Part shown: in pieces, positions 26,260 through 35,805 of the stretch
Layout: each line of letters starts with the position of its first letter
Position numbering within the stretch: position 1 is the stretch's first letter
The notes under the pieces: generated by a model
The model's input: only the letters and a program-made list of their open reading frames with translations
Databases searched by the model: none
What the model was told of the DNA's origin: nothing
Made by a program: the position numbers and the translations under genes
Source of the DNA: a virus
IMG/VR virus record: IMGVR_UViG_3300030098_004740
Span: 1-64,000 of that record
Reading direction: 5' to 3' (one strand)
Length of the DNA: 64,000 nucleotides

Positions 26260-28538
26260 TGCCTGTTTCATTTACTAACGCAACTGACGCTGATCCTCAG
26301 TTTCTTACACCAGCCCCTTTTATTAATATAAACAAAGATTTTGATAAACAGGGTGATGGAGAAATATTAGGAGCGAGATATAGTATAACCCTAACTGGAA
26401 AAATGATAGCTGATAGAGGCTCTCCTATTGGTATATCTGCCACAACTGCTAATGAGGGTAAGTTTTTAACTACTGCTGCTGACGCTTTGCAACAATTATC
26501 TAGTGGAGATCCTATACCCGACACTCGCTGGTACGAATCATTACAGATAAAACAAAAAGCTTTAAGTAATTTAATTAGCAAGCTACATGAAGGTGCTTAT
26601 CTTGAGGTTACAAGCCCCGGAGATGTAGGTGGAGGTTTTAAAGCCTTTGTCAAATTTGAAAGCTTAGACTTACCCGGACATGCTCCCGGTCAACCCTACT
26701 TGTCAGATTATACTATCAATTTAACTGCTGATTATCTCATAGGCCCAGATGGTAACATAGCTGAAGATGATTTTGAGAATCAAGGATTATGGCTTGTTTC
26801 TTCTGCTAGTGAAAATTGGGACATATCAGAAATAGACAAAAAAGTTTACGATTGGCAAAATGCAAGAAGTAGTGGAGCTGAAGCGCTTTACAAACCTTTG
26901 AGTAATAGAACTCTTTATCAGTTAACTAGAACTGTTAATGCCACTGGTAAGTCTAAGTTTATAAGAAATAATACAAAAGCTGATGGTCTTACTACAAACG
27001 ATCTTGGAGGAACTAATGATCCATCAAGCGACACTAGAAAGTTTAACCAAAAATATGCACCAAATGGAAAAGCTTGGCAACAAGCTAGAGGTTTTGTTTA
27101 TGACGTAATCAAGTATGGTGACGACTTCATTACTGGAAAAGACGGAACTGCTTATAACGCTACAGAAGGTGATGACCCTGCTTGTTATGACAGAGTGGGA
27201 AATCGTCTCTATAATGCTGGAGGGGAAGGTCGCGTTCCTGAAACATCTGCCCATACCTCTGGAACATGCGCTGAAGCTGGAGGTATTTGGAGAACAAAAC
27301 AAAAACCCGTAAAGCCCACTGGCAATTCGTCAAGTGCTGTAGATGCTGATGATCCACATCTGTTTGGAATGAATCTTCCAAACCCCATTACTCATAGTGC
27401 TGATCATCAGTATGTTGGTTTTGATTATAAAAGAACACAATCTGTTGATGTCAGAGGTGGTACTTTTTCTGTTACTGAAACTTGGATTTTAGCACCTGCT
27501 GATTCTCAAGCTACTGAGTCTATATCGTTCGACTTTGCAGAAGATGAGCAAGGTGTTGTTTCTTGTACAGTAAATGGAACTATCGAAGGTCTTTATAGAA
27601 CTCAGGGTAGAGACAGTTCAGTAACAGACCCTCCTCCATTAGGAATGAATTACAGCGTTGGTACAATTAGCGGAACGTATAATGGTCCAGAAGGTTCTGA
27701 CAATAGCAAACTAATAGCGGCTGAAGTTAGATATAATTCTATACAAGCTTTAATGTATCAAACTGTATACAACGAAATGTCTAGAATGATAGACCTTTCA
27801 GGTTTAAGTGTAAATCCACAACCAGTTTCAAAGAGTGTTGCCAAACAGCCAGATACTGGCATTATTACTTACAGTATGACTTTTAATACAAGGACTATAA
27901 ATTTTATACCCTTTGTAAAGAATGAAGATATTAGTCTTAATGATACGTATCCGGGTTATGTTGCTGCACAACATCAAGTATTAGGAAGACGTACTGGTCC
28001 AGTACTACAGTCTATAGGAACTCAAACAGAGTGGAGAAGAGACTTGACTATAAGTTGTACTGTTGATACTCATAGGACTCATTTGTGCGTAGATAGTCAA
28101 GGTGAAGTTCACCCAATAACAGATCAAGCAGCATGTGGTAATACTCCTGATCCATATTCAGGATATTTGCAATGGATACCAAATCCAAATTCAATTGTAA
28201 ACTTTGCTGGAAGCAACAGATATATGTCGCAAACTAGACCTTCTGCTGGTATAGACACTTATGGTACTAATTTCCCCGCTGGATTAAATGGTTCTCAAAG
28301 AGCCGCTATAGTAACACTAATCAACTCCTTTAATCCGGGAAACATGGGACTCTTTGGAGTCAAAAAATATTTTACAGAAGCACCAACAGAAAGTTGGAAT
28401 CCAAAGACTGGACAATGGTCTTATAGCGTAAGTTGGGTTTATGAAATGAAAGACCCATACGCTTTCCCAACGACAGATTACATGAATGGTGCATTCAATG
28501 ACAACCTTGCTGGCCCTTATCCCGGAATGATGATCTAA
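26259..28538 (+). CDS. Tail tip structural protein, 759 residues
   Basis: A beta-rich protein with the N-terminal sequence MPVSFTNATDADPQFLTPAP, then ARYSITLTGKMIADRGSP, then an internal DxRGGTFSVTETWIL domain and a C-terminal region ending in TGQWSYSVSWVYEMKDP. Three repeated segments resembling 'SV-ETW' and 'S-SWVY' suggest duplicated tail-knob domains. A Cys...C-x-x-x-GGxW element (about 310-335) is shared with the later giant protein. It sits between the adhesin and the hub-like protein and is joined to both by TAATG overlaps. The position after the tape measure gene fits a distal tail or hub-associated component; no family name is certain. Confidence 0.6.
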   Translation: MPVSFTNATDADPQFLTPAPFININKDFDKQGDGEILGARYSITLTGKMIADRGSPIGISATTANEGKFLTTAADALQQLSSGDPIPDTRWYESLQIKQKALSNLISKLHEGAYLEVTSPGDVGGGFKAFVKFESLDLPGHAPGQPYLSDYTINLTADYLIGPDGNIAEDDFENQGLWLVSSASENWDISEIDKKVYDWQNARSSGAEALYKPLSNRTLYQLTRTVNATGKSKFIRNNTKADGLTTNDLGGTNDPSSDTRKFNQKYAPNGKAWQQARGFVYDVIKYGDDFITGKDGTAYNATEGDDPACYDRVGNRLYNAGGEGRVPETSAHTSGTCAEAGGIWRTKQKPVKPTGNSSSAVDADDPHLFGMNLPNPITHSADHQYVGFDYKRTQSVDVRGGTFSVTETWILAPADSQATESISFDFAEDEQGVVSCTVNGTIEGLYRTQGRDSSVTDPPPLGMNYSVGTISGTYNGPEGSDNSKLIAAEVRYNSIQALMYQTVYNEMSRMIDLSGLSVNPQPVSKSVAKQPDTGIITYSMTFNTRTINFIPFVKNEDISLNDTYPGYVAAQHQVLGRRTGPVLQSIGTQTEWRRDLTISCTVDTHRTHLCVDSQGEVHPITDQAACGNTPDPYSGYLQWIPNPNSIVNFAGSNRYMSQTRPSAGIDTYGTNFPAGLNGSQRAAIVTLINSFNPGNMGLFGVKKYFTEAPTESWNPKTGQWSYSVSWVYEMKDPYAFPTTDYMNGAFNDNLAGPYPGMMI

Positions 28539-31500
28539 TGCCTTTTACTGGACTAATGTCAGATGAAGTCTTTCAACAATCCTTTATGGGTTTGTCGATT
28601 ATGGACTTTACAGTTAATGCTGGACTAAACAGTTCACAAAGTACCTTGTCACTCAACTTAGTTGCAGATGATGGGTATTTCGATGCGTATCATACTTTAG
28701 ACACACTACCAATGACTTATCCCACAGTTAGTTGGGGAGGATCGTCAGGCCCTTTTGGTACTGGATTTGGCGGTGGATTCTTTATGGGAACAACCACTGT
28801 AAATGTTGGTATTAGAGACGCTGTAACGGAAGGCTACCACCCTTGGGATCCTAATGCTTTTCCCGCAACATTAATACAAAAATATGGCGGAGTGACTGGA
28901 GTTAAACAAAATTATGCTATGAATGGAGATGTAGCATGGCTTCCTCCTCCGGGATCTCCTGTATATTTTAAATATTATGGAACTGGAAATTTAAATAATG
29001 CATGTGTTAAGGATAGAAATTGCACACCCGTATTTCACTTTAATGGAATATTAGGAAACTATGAAAAAAGTTTTAGCACTGGTGGGTTGACTTATTCTGT
29101 AACATTATCAGACCCTAGAAAGATTTTAGAAAATACTCTTGTTATATTAGATGGAGAAACTGGAAGAGTAGCCGCCGCAGATGAGCATTACCTAAAAGGC
29201 ACAGCAAACGTAACCAATAAAAGAAAATACGAACATGGTTGGAATGGCTACTATAACATTATAAATGTCTTTGGTTATTACGAATCGCATGGCTTTAATA
29301 AATCCCGAAAAAATGACCAAGGAATAGCTTGGTTTGAGGCCAAAAATGGGAAGCAATTTACAAACCACTATGGTATTAATCATCATTTTGGAGTTTTGCC
29401 TGCTATAGATTTTATAGCTAGTGGAACTAATGATGAATATATTAAGAAACTTGAACCCTATGGAGGTCCCGCATATTACGGTGTAGATGATAGAAACCTT
29501 GCAACATATGCTCCTTTTTCAGAGCAGTTAAACGGAGATGGTGTCTACAGATATGCAATAGATCTTTCAGCCCTTTATGATTTGAGCAAGTACTATAATC
29601 CTAATCCTCCAGCAAAAGGTGTTATAGATGACAACTTTAGAATAAATGGAGAAAATATATCTCTACTCCAGTTGATAGAAAAGGTTTGCGAAGCTGCTGG
29701 CGCTGATTTTATGGTAGAAATGTACGCTCCAAGGTTAGGAGAACCATTCTACGCAACGCATAAAGACTATGCTGGGATAATAAGAATAATTCCTATCCCT
29801 AGAAATATTGAAGTAGAACTAGGCGTATTAGAAAAAGCTATTGATCTTTCGCAACAGACTCCATCCGTAGGGCCTTTCGTAGATTCAGAACAGCACTCAA
29901 TCTTAATAGACTCTAGTGTTGGATATGAATTCACAGATCCTGTACAAGGCAAAATCCTATTTGGAGCGCCAAGAACAAGAGTAGTTGGAGTTACCCCTCT
30001 CGGTGATAGAAAAACTAGAGATGAATTATTTTATAATGCTACAACAAAAAAGTATATAGACGGAAATCCAACTGAAGGTACGGATGATATCCTTCGAGAG
30101 TATATGCCTTCTATTGAACTAGATGGTGTCACTTTACATACGCAAGCTTTGCCTGCGGATTCATTTCAAGATAGATCTGAATATGGTTGGAATCCTGAAA
30201 CAGATCTTTTAAGAGAAGGTGGCAAAGATGTCTTGCCAGACTTTGAACAAAACCTTCCTATGGTTTCAAATGATGATTTCTTACCCTATCATTTTGCTGA
30301 AGATGTATCTGGTAGAAACTATGATGAAGCTGATCCGTACCAATTTGGAAGAGCTAACTCAAAATTTTATGAAACCGGCTCACAGTGTTTCATAACTCCT
30401 CCTGCTACAGAGGGGTCACCTTTTGTAATAAGCAATTACTGTACTGAAGAGTACGATGCAACTCAGGCTGCTGGCGGTAGAGCTGCTGAACCTCATGGAA
30501 ATCCAAAACAAATATGCACAAATGAAAGCACATGCACAGCCGCTGATTATTGTGATGGTGAATGGAAGACAATAGAGGATGCGCAGGGATGTACAGACGC
30601 TGGCGTTATGTATTTCTTTTTTTATGGTGATCCTAGTCTTTCTTCTCAGAATGTTGGTCAATATAAAAAGGTAGATTCAGGACTTGGTTCTGGATATTTA
30701 GACATGTTTCCATGTTGGGGATTCCACAAGACAGAGTATAACTCTGCTAGCTCTTTGTTAAAAGATGATATCAATAAGTCAATCAAAGGACAGCCAATTA
30801 AGGGAATGTTCTGGGATGATGATCCATATAGAGATTTTCATCCCATTGATGGAATATTTGGTGTATTTGATTGGATTAATCCGGGTCTTGGAAAATGTAG
30901 GTCAGTAGAAGACTTCGTAGATCCTGCCACTGGTCAGACAAATCCGAATACTGCAAAAGGCAAAATATTACCTGCTCTTGAAAATATGCCACTTCTTTGT
31001 GAGTGTGATTATATGACAGCCGCTATTGATGATGACTGTTATACATTTAGAAACAGTATAGGCGTAAAAGCTAGAGGTAAGTTTGAACCAGCTTGTGAAC
31101 CACGTAAAAGATGTGAAGCTCAACCTTCAGGAGATGAAGTAACTGATTTACACGCTGGAACAGCAGGGGTGGAAAATAACTTACATAAAATAAAATTCAG
31201 TTGTGAAAATGCTTGCTTCTTAGCAGACGCAAACGGCAATCCTACTGGAAACGCTGTAGTTGCGTACTATACAGAAGATGTAGGAACTAAAACAAAAGGA
31301 CAAGCAGCTAACGTAAATGATAATGAATGGATGACCAACCCTCCGGGAACAAAAGGTTCTAAGATTAAATTGATATCAGATAAAGAAGATTGTGAAATTG
31401 AATCTGTATCTGGAACACAAACTAAAAGAGTTGTAGGAAACATAAAGTCTGATGGATCTCTAACAACGGGAGCCGACCAAAATAAATTTATCGCAGAAGG

Positions 31501-33997
31501 GGGTCTATATAGCAAAGAGTGCATAGGAATAAGTCACAAATATCCTCATAGTACTCATTGTGAAGCAATAGCTGGTTTCACTGATCCGGCTACGGGTACT
31601 AAATATCGTGTAGGAGACTGGCTTCCATCTACTACAGCTGATGGCTGTAGAGACAGATTTGGCATAATGTTTGTCAAATGGGTAAACGCTATGACACAGT
31701 TTCCAACAAACCCAATTGATGATAAATTCTATGGACAAACTATTCCTGTAGACAAGATACCTGCACCGGGATATGTAAATACTAGATTTAGATATACAGG
31801 AGTCTGCAAGACTCATTTTAGAAATCAGCCAGTCACTAACCTTCTTACTCAAAAAAATATAACTGATAAGTTTGATTGTCTTAATGGGACTGGAGGATTA
31901 CATTATTTTGACGAAGACGATGTAGATAGTATTCCTGTAATGGCTAAGTCTGCAACTATTCCTATTGATTTAGGATCTATAGGATATGACCAAGGTCCTC
32001 TTGGATCGAACAATATTCCCGGAGGTGCTACAAATTGGTATTACGCTACTATTACTGAGTTAAGACACGCTGCTGTAAGCAAAGACTCTTGGACTGCTTA
32101 TCTGAGAAACTTGGGACAAAAACTTCCTTGTTCCATGTGGGCTATAAATCCAGTTCCACAAAATGCTTGGTCTGACTTCTGCAAGAAAGCAGATGAAGTA
32201 ATGTTCAAAGGAGGCACTAGCAAAGCCCATTTAGCAATTGCAAATAACCTAAATTATTTTGCATCTGGAGGTGCTTCAGGTTCGCCAACAATAAATAGCG
32301 ATGTCATAAACCATGCTGGTAATCCAAGCGAAGCTAATGCAAAGTCTGCTACTGGACATCCCTGCGGAGACGCAGAAAGAAATGCTCTTAGTTTGGGTGA
32401 AAGAACTCAAATGGAAGTAGACATTGCTTATCAAAAAGTTCAAGAGGCTGCTACTCAATTTTATGGAAGACGGTACTTAGTGCCATTACCCTTCAATCCA
32501 CCAACTTCACACACTTGTAGCAATCTTGTATACAAAAATCGAGCAGACTGCACAGACAATGGGTATGATTGGGGTCCTCATGGAATGCTAAGCGAATGGT
32601 TCCAAAAGATGGGCGTTGGACAATGCTCAGATGGAGTAAGCGCTGACAAGTTTACTTGTGAAGTAACTAATAATTCTTTTTGGATAGAACCTATTAAACA
32701 CATAAACAAATGGGATATAAATACTTCAGGATGGCCGGGAGGTTCTATAGATTACCAATGGGACGAAACAAAGAACACAGGCTACCCACAGAATATAAAT
32801 TTCTGGACTGAAGACGGGAATTTGGAACCATTTGTTGTATTTCCTTCACACGAAAGAAAAAGATTCAGCGCAGATGCTTCAAGATTAGATTTTAGAAATT
32901 ATGACCCAGAAACAATTCATGAATCAAAGTCTAATGTCGGCCCTATTGCTGGTTGGGGAACTAAAGTCTTTGTTAAAGCCAATGTAGATCCAGAAACTCA
33001 CTGGATACCAGAAAGAGCTGCGTGGGAAATACAAAACGAAAAACAGTTTGCAATGTTTAGAGATGGAGATCCAGATGGCGGAACCGATCGACAAAAAAGA
33101 CTAAACCAGCCAGCGAATCATTTAGCGATTGGAACGCTTGATAATTCAAAATTCCTAACAGAAAGAGAAGTCTATGTAAGAGAAGTAGACCAAAACTCTG
33201 CTGATTATTTTAAGGAAACAGCGGCTTATAAACCTTATGCATTAATCACATTACCAAATCAAGTTCTTTATGGAGATATGGACCAAACAACAAAATTCCA
33301 TCCTGATATTGGAGAAGGTAAAGATATGTGCATACCTTTGATAAAAGCTAAAAACTCTAACGCTTTAATGAGCGCTTGGTTGCAAGGCATGGACAGAGGA
33401 GGAATTGTTGGTCAGCAATTAGTGGCTATGGCAGGCAACTTAAGAAATGCTCCAGTTGTGTCTCCCGATATGGGGAGAGGCTCTTTACAAGCTGCTGCTT
33501 ATAAGCCTTGGCACGCAGCTATACCTCAACAAAGTAAGCATTTTAAATGGGGTCCTTGGGCTTTAGGAACGGGTTTTGGAAAAACTGACTATCAAGTAGA
33601 CACAAGCATACAACCATCAGCATTTGGTGGAGAAAAGGCCATGGCTAATTATGCTATGTCTGGCATAAAAACTACACTTCAAAATGTAACCCCTTATATT
33701 GAGACTGGAAGCGTGACATTAGCTGGCTTACCAGCACACGCGTTTGCAACTCAAATAGTTTTGCCAATTAATGGAGTAAATTTGTTAGGTCCATTTATAA
33801 CAGATATATCTGTAGCAATGGGTGCTAGTGGACTTACTACTACATACAACTTTACAACACAAGAAAAATTTGCTGATATCGACTCTATCAACAGACAAAG
33901 GATCAGAAAAAATCAAGAGGATATGTTGAAGATGCTTAAACATACAGAAGAGCAAATTGCAAAAACAAAAAGAGACATATCAAAGTATATTAAATAA
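28538..33997 (+). CDS. Large tail hub-like protein
   Basis: An 1819-residue protein. The first about 400 residues look like a tail hub: VYFKYYG, then FHFNGILGNYEKSFSTGG, LTYSVTLSDPRKILENT, and later ISLLQLIEKVCEAAGADFMVEM. This is the order 'beta domain, E-S-sequence, VSLxDPRxIL, LxxLxxxVxxxxGxxF' known from phage hub proteins of the gp27/gpD type. The middle (about 600-1400) is Cys-rich with motifs such as CSNLVYKNRADC and CxxxGxxW variants, probably surface domains. The C-terminus contains LPINGVNLLGPFITDISVAMG and ends in a Lys/Glu coiled coil (about 1780-1819). TAATG start. Hub role is likely; the Cys-rich part is unexplained. Confidence 0.6.
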   Translation: MPFTGLMSDEVFQQSFMGLSIMDFTVNAGLNSSQSTLSLNLVADDGYFDAYHTLDTLPMTYPTVSWGGSSGPFGTGFGGGFFMGTTTVNVGIRDAVTEGYHPWDPNAFPATLIQKYGGVTGVKQNYAMNGDVAWLPPPGSPVYFKYYGTGNLNNACVKDRNCTPVFHFNGILGNYEKSFSTGGLTYSVTLSDPRKILENTLVILDGETGRVAAADEHYLKGTANVTNKRKYEHGWNGYYNIINVFGYYESHGFNKSRKNDQGIAWFEAKNGKQFTNHYGINHHFGVLPAIDFIASGTNDEYIKKLEPYGGPAYYGVDDRNLATYAPFSEQLNGDGVYRYAIDLSALYDLSKYYNPNPPAKGVIDDNFRINGENISLLQLIEKVCEAAGADFMVEMYAPRLGEPFYATHKDYAGIIRIIPIPRNIEVELGVLEKAIDLSQQTPSVGPFVDSEQHSILIDSSVGYEFTDPVQGKILFGAPRTRVVGVTPLGDRKTRDELFYNATTKKYIDGNPTEGTDDILREYMPSIELDGVTLHTQALPADSFQDRSEYGWNPETDLLREGGKDVLPDFEQNLPMVSNDDFLPYHFAEDVSGRNYDEADPYQFGRANSKFYETGSQCFITPPATEGSPFVISNYCTEEYDATQAAGGRAAEPHGNPKQICTNESTCTAADYCDGEWKTIEDAQGCTDAGVMYFFFYGDPSLSSQNVGQYKKVDSGLGSGYLDMFPCWGFHKTEYNSASSLLKDDINKSIKGQPIKGMFWDDDPYRDFHPIDGIFGVFDWINPGLGKCRSVEDFVDPATGQTNPNTAKGKILPALENMPLLCECDYMTAAIDDDCYTFRNSIGVKARGKFEPACEPRKRCEAQPSGDEVTDLHAGTAGVENNLHKIKFSCENACFLADANGNPTGNAVVAYYTEDVGTKTKGQAANVNDNEWMTNPPGTKGSKIKLISDKEDCEIESVSGTQTKRVVGNIKSDGSLTTGADQNKFIAEGGLYSKECIGISHKYPHSTHCEAIAGFTDPATGTKYRVGDWLPSTTADGCRDRFGIMFVKWVNAMTQFPTNPIDDKFYGQTIPVDKIPAPGYVNTRFRYTGVCKTHFRNQPVTNLLTQKNITDKFDCLNGTGGLHYFDEDDVDSIPVMAKSATIPIDLGSIGYDQGPLGSNNIPGGATNWYYATITELRHAAVSKDSWTAYLRNLGQKLPCSMWAINPVPQNAWSDFCKKADEVMFKGGTSKAHLAIANNLNYFASGGASGSPTINSDVINHAGNPSEANAKSATGHPCGDAERNALSLGERTQMEVDIAYQKVQEAATQFYGRRYLVPLPFNPPTSHTCSNLVYKNRADCTDNGYDWGPHGMLSEWFQKMGVGQCSDGVSADKFTCEVTNNSFWIEPIKHINKWDINTSGWPGGSIDYQWDETKNTGYPQNINFWTEDGNLEPFVVFPSHERKRFSADASRLDFRNYDPETIHESKSNVGPIAGWGTKVFVKANVDPETHWIPERAAWEIQNEKQFAMFRDGDPDGGTDRQKRLNQPANHLAIGTLDNSKFLTEREVYVREVDQNSADYFKETAAYKPYALITLPNQVLYGDMDQTTKFHPDIGEGKDMCIPLIKAKNSNALMSAWLQGMDRGGIVGQQLVAMAGNLRNAPVVSPDMGRGSLQAAAYKPWHAAIPQQSKHFKWGPWALGTGFGKTDYQVDTSIQPSAFGGEKAMANYAMSGIKTTLQNVTPYIETGSVTLAGLPAHAFATQIVLPINGVNLLGPFITDISVAMGASGLTTTYNFTTQEKFADIDSINRQRIRKNQEDMLKMLKHTEEQIAKTKRDISKYIK

Positions 33998-34014
33998 CGC
34001 TATGGAATAATAAG

Positions 34015-35805
34015 ATGGCCACAGATAAACAACCTGTAAACGACCAAAGGTCTGAAACAGATAAAAATGACTATAGTCACTTGATGCTAACTAGTGCTAG
34101 TTATCCAGAGCAAGACATACCTATTAGAGATGCCGCTAATAATGTTTTGTTTTGGGATAATCATCCTGACTATGCGGGAAAGCCTATAAACGCTTTTAAT
34201 GCATCTACTACTACAGCCACTGGACCAGTTGCATCTTTTATGGATCAGTTTCCAAGCGATAAGGCTTGGCATAATGCTGGAGGTATGTCTATTGATGGCT
34301 TGTTTGTTCCTTATGCCACAAACTTTGCCGTAGTTAGCACAGGTGGGGAAAGAAAAAATCTGAACAAAGCTCCAGACACTTCTTCAATGCCTACTTTTGA
34401 AAGGCCATATAGTGTTGAAAAAGGAGGCGAACCATCAGACCAAGTTGATTTTGTAAACTACAATACAAAACTAGGGGCTGCTGCACCATCTCCCGCCACA
34501 ATAGACTCCGCTTCTCTTAATCCATTTGCTTCCGGCCACTATATACAAATGGTTAACAAGGAAAGTAAACAGGTTAGTCCCAACACAGACGTTTCAGGGT
34601 ATTCTAAGCATTCTTCTCCTTTAGGAAAACCCAATGTTAAATCTACTGAAACAGAAAGACCAATAGGTCTTAGAGGTCCGATTGTTATTGCTGGATGGGG
34701 TTATGATGCTATTACTTCGCATCCAGTTCCTAACTTAAGATACGACTCTGATTATAGACATAATGAACCAAAGAGCGCGAATTATGGTAGGCAAAGGTAT
34801 GCTCCTGAGACCATGAAGGCTAGGACTGCTAGCGGTATGCAGCAAGACCATAAGCATTTTACTCCTTTTCATATGAGAAGACCTGACAAATGGAAAGCTG
34901 GCCCTGTTGACTTAAGATGGGATCACAATAGAAAAGTTTGGGTTGGTGGAAAGCACAATGGAATATTTTTATCAAAAGCTACAAAGTGTATACTTCCAAA
35001 ATCTGGTATAGATGGTAATAACTCTTTTAACTTTGGCGTTGGTGGTAATATTAATGCTCCCGGAAGATTATATAGAAACCCATGCCCAACGCATAACTGT
35101 AATTATCATTCATACTTTCCAACAAGTATCTATTATCCCGATATAGAAATATATGACCCAGAAGATCACAACTGGTGTGGTAGATGTAGAACTATAGGGA
35201 CACAAACAGCATGTGGAGACTTCAAGGATGGATGTTCTCCTTTTTATGATGCAATTATTTTAAGAGCTGTAGATGAACAAGTAGGGAAAAATAACGAGCT
35301 TATTGAATGTACTGACAAGTTTAGAAAAGTGCAAGGCGGTACTCCTCAAGCAAGAAGAGCTGGAAACCCTTGTCATGGATGGGGTTCTAGTAAATTTGGA
35401 ACTGGTGAGTTTATTAATGAAAAAATAGGAGATGACGAAGTTTGGACAGAATATGCTAAAGCTTTGTTGTATCAAAAAATATTCGTAGAAAACCCTCTAG
35501 GTCAAGGGTTAATGGTAGGGGATGCATTTTTTAGTTATGATACTGGTAGGAGAATAGTGTATGAATATGAAAGAACAGATACCGCAGCTTGTGGAAAAGG
35601 TGTTGGTACAAAAGTAAAAGTAAAGGAATCTATTCCTGTACATGTAATTTTACAGGGCGAATTTTATGGAATGGAAGTAATTTCACACGCAGGTTGTGAT
35701 AGAGGTGAAATGGGTTCTTGTTCTAGAAAATTCTTTGCTCAAGGCTTTGCAACTGGAGAAGATTGTGGGCCAGATGATGACTATCCACAAACAGCAGGAT
35801 CATAA
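34015..35805 (+). CDS. Tail tip protein with Cys-rich C-terminus
   Basis: The 596-residue protein has a Ser/Asn-rich N-terminus, a middle with GPIVIAGWGYDAITSHPVPNLRYD and then RRPDKWKAGPVDLRWDHNRKVWVG, and a C-terminal half with about 18 cysteines (from about residue 323 on). The WGYD...GPVDLRWD...VW combination recalls proteins in the tail-tip blocks of large marine phages, though that is from memory. It lies 17 bases after the hub-like gene and shares TAATG with the giant gene. Probably a distal tail protein that carries or positions the giant protein. Confidence 0.5.
   Translation: MATDKQPVNDQRSETDKNDYSHLMLTSASYPEQDIPIRDAANNVLFWDNHPDYAGKPINAFNASTTTATGPVASFMDQFPSDKAWHNAGGMSIDGLFVPYATNFAVVSTGGERKNLNKAPDTSSMPTFERPYSVEKGGEPSDQVDFVNYNTKLGAAAPSPATIDSASLNPFASGHYIQMVNKESKQVSPNTDVSGYSKHSSPLGKPNVKSTETERPIGLRGPIVIAGWGYDAITSHPVPNLRYDSDYRHNEPKSANYGRQRYAPETMKARTASGMQQDHKHFTPFHMRRPDKWKAGPVDLRWDHNRKVWVGGKHNGIFLSKATKCILPKSGIDGNNSFNFGVGGNINAPGRLYRNPCPTHNCNYHSYFPTSIYYPDIEIYDPEDHNWCGRCRTIGTQTACGDFKDGCSPFYDAIILRAVDEQVGKNNELIECTDKFRKVQGGTPQARRAGNPCHGWGSSKFGTGEFINEKIGDDEVWTEYAKALLYQKIFVENPLGQGLMVGDAFFSYDTGRRIVYEYERTDTAACGKGVGTKVKVKESIPVHVILQGEFYGMEVISHAGCDRGEMGSCSRKFFAQGFATGEDCGPDDDYPQTAGS

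Noticed and set aside
26259-35805. Lytic or cell-wall-degrading domain in the tail-tip proteins
   Set aside because: No lysozyme, NlpC/P60, M23 or transglycosylase motif could be seen in these frames.
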